Origin: Planctomycetota bacterium
Lineage (GTDB): Bacteria > Planctomycetota > UBA8742 > UBA2392
Assembly: GCA_015075515.1 (NCBI GenBank)
Contig: JABTUE010000003.1
Location: forward strand, 372,001 to 436,000
Reading direction: 5' to 3'
DNA: 64,000 nt
The notes beneath the pieces are model-generated. The model was not told the origin of the DNA, searched no databases, and was given only the letters and a program-made list of their open reading frames with translations. The translations under genes and the position numbers were made by a program. Below, piece by piece: positions 54,346 through 61,193 of the stretch. Every line of letters starts with the position of its first letter. The stretch's first letter is position 1.

Positions 54346-54749
54346 CGTTTTCTCCTGGGTTTATAGTGAAGGGAAAGCAGGACAAGCCTAGTACGCCTGA
54401 GCACCCAAAACCAATCCATAGAACTGAAAATGGCAGTTGATTTGAGACTTGCAGCACCAAGGCGGGCTCGGAAGCGAAGCTGGGATGTTTCCAAGTGACG
54501 CCAGGATGTTCCCAAAGGGTACCAATCGGGAAATTCCGTACACCGACAGCGCGTTACAGCCAGCGCCAAAAAGGGTTACTGGTGCGTAACCATTACCGTA
54601 ATCTGCTTATTTTCCATTACTTGCGGTGGTTACCCAAGCTGGCCAGGCAACGGACTCGGCCCGCCCGGCCCCGTGCCAAAGATTTGGCACGGGCACTGCT
54701 CCCGTTGGGCCAGTTCCGACGAAACTTTCCTAACCTGAGGAGTTGGAAA
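54346..54749. promoter_or_regulatory. 404-nt divergent intergenic region with TTAC/GTAA palindromes and a strong hairpin
   Basis: No gene seen. It is less GC-rich than its surroundings. GGTTAC-N6-GTAACC (54574-54591) abuts ATTACCGTAAT (54592-54602), with more TTAC copies on either side, an operator-like cluster. Nearer the VWA gene, CCCGTGCCAAA (54670-54680) pairs with TTTGGCACGGG (54683-54693) to give an 11-bp hairpin in its probable 5' leader. Confidence 0.5.
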
Positions 54750-55580
54750 ATGCGCAAGCTCGTTACATCGCTGGCTTGCTTCGCCTTTGTGGTGTGCGCT
54801 GGCGGTCTGTTCGCCCAGTCGTCCACCCAGCCGGAGCTTTCCAGCAAGGATGCCAACAAGGGCGCGGCCCATGACCGCCCGATCGGCGGCATCAGCCTGA
54901 AGCTGCCGGCGCCTGCCGGCAACCCGACCACGCCCCCCGAACCCGCGCCTCCGCCGCCCGCGCCGAACCCCGCGCCGCCCAGCGAAGGCGAAGACGTTCC
55001 GCCCAGCGAAACGCCCCCGCAGCCTCCCCCGCCGGAAGACCCCCCGACCTACTACGGCGAGCCGGTGCACGGTGAGTTCGCCTTCCTGCTGGACGCCAGC
55101 GGCTCCATGTACGGCACGCGCATCGCGACCGTCCGGGCCGAAACCACGCAGGTGATCGGCGCCCTGACCCAGGACGACAAGTTCGACTGCGTGGCCTATG
55201 GCGACCAGTTCGGCGTGTCGCAGAACTACAGCAAGTTCATGTGGGGCACGCTGCTGCCGGCCACTGACGGCAACAAGTCCAGCGCGATTGCCTGGGTCAA
55301 CGGCCCCAGCACCAACCCCGGCGGCGGCACTCCGACCTACGCGTGCCTGAAGAAGAGCTGCGAGGTCTACCCCGCCACGCTGACCAAGATGTTCCTGCTG
55401 ACCGACGGCAGCCCCAACACCAGCGGCAGCGCCAGCCAGATTCTGGCTGACTTCCCGACCTGGTGGAACAAGTTCCCCAACACCACGCTGGTGTGCATCT
55501 GCATCGGCGGCGTGGGCGCGGCCATGCAGTTCATGCAGCAACTGGCAGCTCTGGCCGGCGGCGTCTACATCTCGTCATAA
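54750..55580 (+). CDS. Secreted von Willebrand factor A domain protein
   Basis: 276 residues: signal peptide ending FAQ, a short charged segment, a Pro-rich linker (~50-105), then one VWA domain with the MIDAS motif DASGS (Asp115, Ser117, Ser119), and FLLTDGSPN. The N-terminal part is exported and the domain likely binds a protein partner through a divalent metal. AGGAG lies 7 nt before ATG 54750. No membrane anchor at the C-terminus. Confidence 0.85.
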   Translation: MRKLVTSLACFAFVVCAGGLFAQSSTQPELSSKDANKGAAHDRPIGGISLKLPAPAGNPTTPPEPAPPPPAPNPAPPSEGEDVPPSETPPQPPPPEDPPTYYGEPVHGEFAFLLDASGSMYGTRIATVRAETTQVIGALTQDDKFDCVAYGDQFGVSQNYSKFMWGTLLPATDGNKSSAIAWVNGPSTNPGGGTPTYACLKKSCEVYPATLTKMFLLTDGSPNTSGSASQILADFPTWWNKFPNTTLVCICIGGVGAAMQFMQQLAALAGGVYISS

Positions 55581-55611
55581 ACCAAAAACACGTCGGAACT
55601 GAGGAGAGGAC

Positions 55612-55635
55612 CTGGGGGAGCGAAAGCTCCCCCAG
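55612..55635 (+). terminator. GNRA-loop hairpin after the VWA gene
   Basis: CTGGGGGAGC, GAAA, GCTCCCCCAG: 10-bp stem with a GAAA tetraloop, 31 nt after the stop. No T run, so it may act as an RNA 3'-end stabiliser rather than an intrinsic terminator. Confidence 0.55.
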
Positions 55636-55762
55636 AGGCATTAATGGCCACCCGCCGCCAACCCTGGTCTCCAACCTGAACCTTCCATACCCAAACCAAG
55701 CCGCCGGCCAGGCCGCGGCGGAATGCTTTTCCCCGGACTGGTTTTTCTTTATCCTTGCCCCT

Positions 55763-56935
55763 ATGAGCCGCTCCGACCCCGCACGCCGTCGCTTTCTTGC
55801 CGCCTCGGGCGCGGCTTTGCTGGTCTCGGCCTGCGGCACCCGGGGCTCCAACGGTGGCAACGCGCCGGTTGCCACGACCAACGCACCGACCCAGCCCGCC
55901 ACTGGCTATCCCACCAAACAAGGCACACTGATCGGCTTCGGCCAGGCCGCCGACTCCACCCGGTTCATCGGCACGGTTGACCTTGACGCCAACCGGACCG
56001 TGAAGATGGAAACCGACATTGATTTTCTGGGCCACGGCTTTGCGCCCAACCCGGCCCGGCCTCACCTGGCGGTGATCAGCCAGAAACACGGCAAGGGCTG
56101 CGTGGAATGGGACATGAAGGCGCGCCGGGTAACGCGCAAGCTTGCCACCGCGCCTGATCGGGAATTTTACGGCCACGGGGCGTTTACGCCCGACGGCAGG
56201 ACACTGTTTCTGGCCGAAAGCATCGTGGGCGACCACAGCTATCGAGGCGTGATCACGATCCGCGACGGCGACAGCTACGAGATCAAGGGCGAGTTTCCAA
56301 GCCACGGCACCGCGCCGCACGACACGATTCTGGTTGACGACGGCGCCACGCTGGTCATCACCAACGGCGGCGGCCACATTGACACCGACGACCTGCCCTG
56401 CGTGACCTACGTGGACGTTCGCACGCGCGAGCTCAAGCGCAGGCTGACGTTTCCCACCCCGCGCATCAACGCCGGACATCTGGCGATTACCGCCAGGGGC
56501 GAACTGGTGGTCGTGTCGGCCCCGCGCGAAGGTCTGGACAAGACCGCCCCTGACTTCTGCGGCGGCATCAGTTTCTATACCCCCGGCGGTGAAATGCGCA
56601 CGGCCAAAGACCCCATCGGCGCGCGCATGAAGTCAGAAACCCTCAGCGTGGCCATTCACGAACCGACCATGATTGTGGCCGCCACCAACCCCGCCGGCCA
56701 TCTGGTCACGTTCTGGGATTTCAAGACCGGCAAGCTGGTCAAGCACCTGGACCAGTTCAAAGACCCGCGCGGCATCAGCGTCACGCTCAACCGCAAGTAC
56801 TTCGCGCTGACCTATGACACCCAGACCCACGCGATTCTGATTGACGCCACGACACTGGAGCCGCTGGGCGACACTGTGGTGGAAACCACCTACATCAGCG
56901 GTTCACACAACTATGTGTACGACCTGGGCGTTTGA
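55763..56935 (+). CDS. Tat-exported lipoprotein, DUF1513 family beta-propeller
   Basis: 390 residues. The N-terminus has a twin-arginine signal (ARRRFLAASGAALL) merging into a lipobox VSAC. The body is a seven-bladed propeller with DUF1513 landmarks: DFLGHGFAPNPARPHLAVIS, FYGHGAFTPDGRTLFLAE, SHGTAPHDTILVDDG and DPRGISVTLN. DUF1513 proteins are often linked to imelysin and cytochrome peroxidase genes in iron uptake; none are next to it here. Start at 55763 places the RR motif at residues 8-10. Confidence 0.85.
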   Translation: MSRSDPARRRFLAASGAALLVSACGTRGSNGGNAPVATTNAPTQPATGYPTKQGTLIGFGQAADSTRFIGTVDLDANRTVKMETDIDFLGHGFAPNPARPHLAVISQKHGKGCVEWDMKARRVTRKLATAPDREFYGHGAFTPDGRTLFLAESIVGDHSYRGVITIRDGDSYEIKGEFPSHGTAPHDTILVDDGATLVITNGGGHIDTDDLPCVTYVDVRTRELKRRLTFPTPRINAGHLAITARGELVVVSAPREGLDKTAPDFCGGISFYTPGGEMRTAKDPIGARMKSETLSVAIHEPTMIVAATNPAGHLVTFWDFKTGKLVKHLDQFKDPRGISVTLNRKYFALTYDTQTHAILIDATTLEPLGDTVVETTYISGSHNYVYDLGV

Positions 56936-56981
56936 TCCGGGCACCCTGCCGTTTCGTCCACGCCCGTGGTAGAACAACCCC

Positions 56982-59180
56982 ATGGCCGCCAAACCGCCAC
57001 CGCCACCCGACGAAGGCGCCGTCTTCCGCGAGGTCGCCACGCGCAAGCTTGAGGCCGAGCGCATCCGCGTGCAGCAGCTCGCCGCCGAAAACGCGCAACT
57101 GCGCGAAATGGCCGCCGACCTGCAGAAGAAGATCAGCATTGCCAACGCCCGCGCCGCCGAACTGGAACGCAAGATCAAGCTGTCGGCCAACGAGGCCCAG
57201 CGCGACGCCGAAGAAGAACTGGCGCGGCTGAAGGACCGCTTTGACCGGCAGATCGCGGACCTGAAGGAACAGCACCAGCGCGAGCTGCAGCGCGTGGCGG
57301 CCAAGGGCGAGCGCGTGGCCCAGAAACTTGAGGGCGTGCAGGATTCCGCCCAGAGCAAACTGGCTGATCTGCAGGACCAGCTCAACCAGGAACGCCAGGC
57401 CCGCACCGAAGCCGAAGCCCGTCTGCGCGCCATCGAGGCCGGCGTGCGCCGCGTGGCCTCGCGCGCCGGACAGGTCACGGGCTTTGAGGCCGACACGCCC
57501 GAGGAATTGATCCAGGTGCTGTCCGGGCTGGACCCGGAACGGCCGCTGAAGGTTCTGCGCACGGCCATGCGCGAGCTTCACACCGCCGCCGGCAACGTGG
57601 AGCGCGCCTTTGCCAAAGCCGTCAAGGACGACACCGGCAAGGCCGAACTGCACGAGGCCGCCCGTGCGTTTGGGGAGGCCCGGGCCCTGCCGGACATTGA
57701 AGACCTGCCGCCGGCGCCGGCGCAACTGGTCGAGGAAGCGTTCAAGGTGGTGGAAGAAGAAGTGGCCGAACGCATCAAGGGCAGCCACTATTCGGCCCTG
57801 ATCGCCGCCATGGCCGCCGAACTGGTGCGCCTGCTGCGCAACGACCGCGAGCAGATGGACAAACTGGCGCGGCTGGTGGACATCGCCGAGGGCACCGAAC
57901 TGGCCACAGCGGCCCGGCTGCTGCTCAAGGGCGCGACCAGCCACCAGCAGGAAATCGCCGCCGCCAGACTGGTGGCCGAAGAACTGCGCCAGGTCAAGGC
58001 CGAAGCCCGCGAACAGAAGGGCAAAGTCAAAAAGCTGTACGCCGTGGCCGAAACCGGCATGGCCGGCGAATGGGCCGTAGCCGCCATCCAGGCCATGGCC
58101 GCGCTCAAGCCCTTGCCGCCGCCCGACCCCGAGGCCGCCCGCCGTCCCGTGTATCACCACGTTCTGGAATGCGGCAAACTGGTGCAGGAACGCATTGACA
58201 GCGCCATGAACCTTGGCGCCTCGGCCGAAGCCGCCCTGCGCGAAGCCGACGAGGCGTTCTCCGGTCTTGAGGGTCTGCTGGGCGGCGTGGGCGAACTGGT
58301 GGCGGCGGCGCGCCGCGAACTGCTGAGCAAGATCGAGGGCGAATCCGACGTGCGCCTGAAGCTGGGGGCCGCGCGCACGGCCCTGGCGGCGCTGGGCAAG
58401 CGCGGCCAGAAAGCCGCGGCGCTGTTTGACGCCATGCTCAAGCACAGCGACCTGCTGCTGAACCAGTGGAAGGCCACGTACAAGCTGTATGCCGCGCTGG
58501 CGCGTGACCTGAATCGTCTTGAGGCCAGCATTGACGGCCAGATGCTGGACCTGAACCAGCCACTGGAAAGCGAAGAGGGCCGGCGGCTGTACCAGATCAT
58601 CCACGACCTGAGCGAGCACCTGCCCGAGTTCCGGGCGCTGGCCATCATCCGCCAGCGGCTGTTCGTGCACCTTGAAAACCCCAAGCAGCGCCTGATGGAA
58701 CTCAAGCACGTGCGCGAGGCCGCCCAGCGCATCTTTCGCGCGCTTGGCGAACCCGACCCGCGCGAGCTGCAGCGTTTTTACCAGTACGCGCTGGCGCGCC
58801 TGTACGACATCTGGGCCGCGCTGGAGGAAGTGCGCGGCGGCACCCACAGCCAGCTTGCCGTGTGCGCCGAACAGATCGAGCCCTATTACGAAGACGTGCT
58901 GACCTGGCTGAGTTCGGCCGACATCGCCCTGTTGACCGAGGGCGAACAGCGCGACCTGATGTGCACCGCGGCCTATGTGCGGCGGCTCAAGAAACTGATT
59001 CTGGGCTTTCACGACCGCGCGCGCAGCAGCCGCAACGCCACCGGCCCGCTTACCACCAACTTTGAACAGCGGCTGGACACGCTGCTGTTTGAACCCGACT
59101 GGGACGCGCCGCTGGCACGGCTGGACACACAGCCCGCCGAAGAAGAACCCAGCCCCCCCACCGAGCGCGAACGCCGCTAA
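56982..59180 (+). CDS. Long coiled-coil protein, unknown
   Basis: 732 residues, cytoplasmic (no signal peptide or TM). Residues ~15-150 form a continuous coiled coil (RVQQLAAENAQLREMAADLQ, RLKDRFDRQIADLKEQHQRE). The rest is all-helical in separate blocks, including a conserved-looking LYQIIHDLSEHLPEFRALAI and RQRLFVHLENPKQRLMELKH. Possibly a cell-division, chromosome or scaffold protein; I recognise no family. Convergent with the next gene, overlapping by 4 nt. Confidence 0.7.
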   Translation: MAAKPPPPPDEGAVFREVATRKLEAERIRVQQLAAENAQLREMAADLQKKISIANARAAELERKIKLSANEAQRDAEEELARLKDRFDRQIADLKEQHQRELQRVAAKGERVAQKLEGVQDSAQSKLADLQDQLNQERQARTEAEARLRAIEAGVRRVASRAGQVTGFEADTPEELIQVLSGLDPERPLKVLRTAMRELHTAAGNVERAFAKAVKDDTGKAELHEAARAFGEARALPDIEDLPPAPAQLVEEAFKVVEEEVAERIKGSHYSALIAAMAAELVRLLRNDREQMDKLARLVDIAEGTELATAARLLLKGATSHQQEIAAARLVAEELRQVKAEAREQKGKVKKLYAVAETGMAGEWAVAAIQAMAALKPLPPPDPEAARRPVYHHVLECGKLVQERIDSAMNLGASAEAALREADEAFSGLEGLLGGVGELVAAARRELLSKIEGESDVRLKLGAARTALAALGKRGQKAAALFDAMLKHSDLLLNQWKATYKLYAALARDLNRLEASIDGQMLDLNQPLESEEGRRLYQIIHDLSEHLPEFRALAIIRQRLFVHLENPKQRLMELKHVREAAQRIFRALGEPDPRELQRFYQYALARLYDIWAALEEVRGGTHSQLAVCAEQIEPYYEDVLTWLSSADIALLTEGEQRDLMCTAAYVRRLKKLILGFHDRARSSRNATGPLTTNFEQRLDTLLFEPDWDAPLARLDTQPAEEEPSPPTERERR

Positions 59181-59602
59181 CGCAGCGTGAACGGGTTGCT
59201 GGTGTAGCCCCGCGTGTTGGGGTAACTGGCCGTGATCGTCACTTCCTTGCCCTTGAAGCTCAGGTTGTAGTCACTGGCCTTGTAGTACTGGCCCTTGAGC
59301 TGGTCCTCGGTGATGCCCAGCTTTTGCAGCTTCGATGCATTGAGCGGGCCGCTCATCTCGCGCGAAAAGCGGTTGATGTCGTTGCTGTAACTTTTGGTGT
59401 ACAGCATCTGCAGTTGCCCGAAAATGGCGCGCTCGGCGCGCTGGCCCTCGGTTTGCAGCGCTTCGTCCAGCGCGCGCATCGGAACCAGGCCGTCCTTGCG
59501 CTCTTCCTTGTGAATCTCGCGCCGGTTGTCCTGCAACGTGGTCGGCTCGCAGCCCGCCGCCAGCACCAGCCCCAGCGCCGCCAGCATCAAGTTTGTTTTC
59601 AC
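59177..59602 (-). CDS. Small lipoprotein of unknown function
   Basis: 141 residues. Lipobox LAAGC with Cys18. A Lys/Arg/Glu-rich helical region follows, then SKLQKLGITEDQLKGQYY and a beta-rich end. GTG start at 59602 makes a GTGA overlap with the upstream gene, so both are probably translated together and may form a complex. Confidence 0.72.
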   Translation of the reverse strand: MKTNLMLAALGLVLAAGCEPTTLQDNRREIHKEERKDGLVPMRALDEALQTEGQRAERAIFGQLQMLYTKSYSNDINRFSREMSGPLNASKLQKLGITEDQLKGQYYKASDYNLSFKGKEVTITASYPNTRGYTSNPFTLR

Positions 59603-61071
59603 CTGTCACTCCGGATGATTTTGCCCGTTGCCACATTGCCCAGCAGCCAGCGCCGGCCGCCCGTCTTGGGCGAACCGACCGCAATCTCAACGTCACCCAG
59701 CGCCTGGCGCGTGATCGTGTATTCGCCGGCTGCAAACAGCTCAAACTTCAGGCCGGGGTCCAGCCCGGCCGCCCGTTCGGGCGTCAACGCGCCCAGCCAG
59801 GCATCCACAGAACCCTGGCCGACCTTGGCCTTGAGTGCCTTGAGCAGCCGTTCCATAGCGGCCGAAGCCTCGGCGCGGCGCCGGACGAACACTTCAGGGC
59901 CGCTTTCAGCGCCGACAACCCAGACCAGCGCGGTGCCCAGCTCGGCCTCGCGCAACTCGGCCGTTGCCTCTTTGCGTCCGGCGTAAGCGGAAGCGACAGC
60001 CGTGGCGTCAACCTCGGCGTGCAGAAAGAACGGGTGACCGTCATGAAACGCCGTCAGCTTGCAGATCCAGTGGTCGTCGGAATCCCGCACCTGCCAGGAC
60101 ATCTCAAGGCAATTGTTGTGAAAGCCAACGTCGGCGTTCCAGCGCTGTAGTTCGTTGGCCTCTATGGCGTTGAAGATGGCCCAGCCCCGGCCGCGCGGCA
60201 TGTCTTCGATCGCCCTGCGCGGGTCGGCCACGTGCACGGCAACGGCGCGCGACAATATCCGTGTCATCCATTCGGCGCCGTCCTGCACCACCAGCTTGCC
60301 GCCGCGCATGGTTTCGGCGCGCGTGACGGGATAGGTGTTCATGCGGGCGCCGTCGCGGTCTACCCAGCGGGTTTCGTCCTGCCACGACGAACGCGTGATC
60401 TGAAGACCCACAAACCGCGGGCTGTAAGGCGACGGCTCGCTGCCGCGCCGGCCCATATAGGACCAGGGGTCGTCCAGCACCTCGGGTGACCAGTTGGGGC
60501 TGCCCGCCCAGAGCCGGTACGTCACGTTGAAACGCTCGTGCTCTTCCTCAAGGTGATAGTCCGCGGGCATGTAATGCACGCCGCGAGCGATTGCCACATT
60601 CAGGCCCAGCACGCGCAGTTGGGCCTCGAGCCCGGAATCCTGCGCAAACAGGGGCTCGGTGGGCCTGCCCCATTCCGGCTTGGGGTGCTGGGCAATCGCG
60701 CGGGCGATTTCCAGCAGCACGGCGCGGGCCTCGGCGCGCATGACGCGTTCCGAATCGTCCGGCGCCAGCACCACCCGGCGCGCGTTGCCGCCGACCCGCC
60801 GCAACTGAAAAGCCGCGGCAAGGCCATCGTCATTCAGTGTGGTGGTAACCGTCAGGCGCAGCACGTCGCCGGCGTAGCCGTCGGTGGTGACGGCCGAAAT
60901 CCCCGGCAGGGCCGCAATGCGTTCCAGTGTCGTGACCAAAGGCCGCATGTAGCCGCGGCTCAGGGCGTGCAGGTGAATCTCCAGCGTGCGCTCCGGCGGC
61001 GCGGCATCCTGGGCCCGCGCGGTCACGGCCGCCAGAACAAGCAATAACAGGCAAATCGCACCGCGTTTCAT
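59599..61071 (-). CDS. Exported protein of unknown function
   Basis: 490 residues with signal peptide MKRGAICLLLLVLAAVTARAQ. ATG 61071 is preferred since the upstream frame would overlap the secA control region. The mature part has an N-terminal alpha/beta domain (LEIHLHALSRGYMRPLVTTL) and a middle region with Trp-rich strands (WAGSPNWSPEVLDDPWSYMG, HNNCLEMSWQVRDSDDHWIC) before a C-terminal alpha/beta part. No family recognised. Coupled to the lipoprotein gene downstream; divergent from secA. Confidence 0.7.
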   Translation of the reverse strand: MKRGAICLLLLVLAAVTARAQDAAPPERTLEIHLHALSRGYMRPLVTTLERIAALPGISAVTTDGYAGDVLRLTVTTTLNDDGLAAAFQLRRVGGNARRVVLAPDDSERVMRAEARAVLLEIARAIAQHPKPEWGRPTEPLFAQDSGLEAQLRVLGLNVAIARGVHYMPADYHLEEEHERFNVTYRLWAGSPNWSPEVLDDPWSYMGRRGSEPSPYSPRFVGLQITRSSWQDETRWVDRDGARMNTYPVTRAETMRGGKLVVQDGAEWMTRILSRAVAVHVADPRRAIEDMPRGRGWAIFNAIEANELQRWNADVGFHNNCLEMSWQVRDSDDHWICKLTAFHDGHPFFLHAEVDATAVASAYAGRKEATAELREAELGTALVWVVGAESGPEVFVRRRAEASAAMERLLKALKAKVGQGSVDAWLGALTPERAAGLDPGLKFELFAAGEYTITRQALGDVEIAVGSPKTGGRRWLLGNVATGKIIRSDR

Positions 61072-61193
61072 GCCCACACTCCGCGGGAAACCCCCGCGCG
61101 TTAACCCGCTTGACCGGACTGCCCTTTGCCGCAAGTATACCCGGCCTGCCCCGGCCCGAACAGCAACCGGAGGCAGGCCGCACGAAGGCACCC

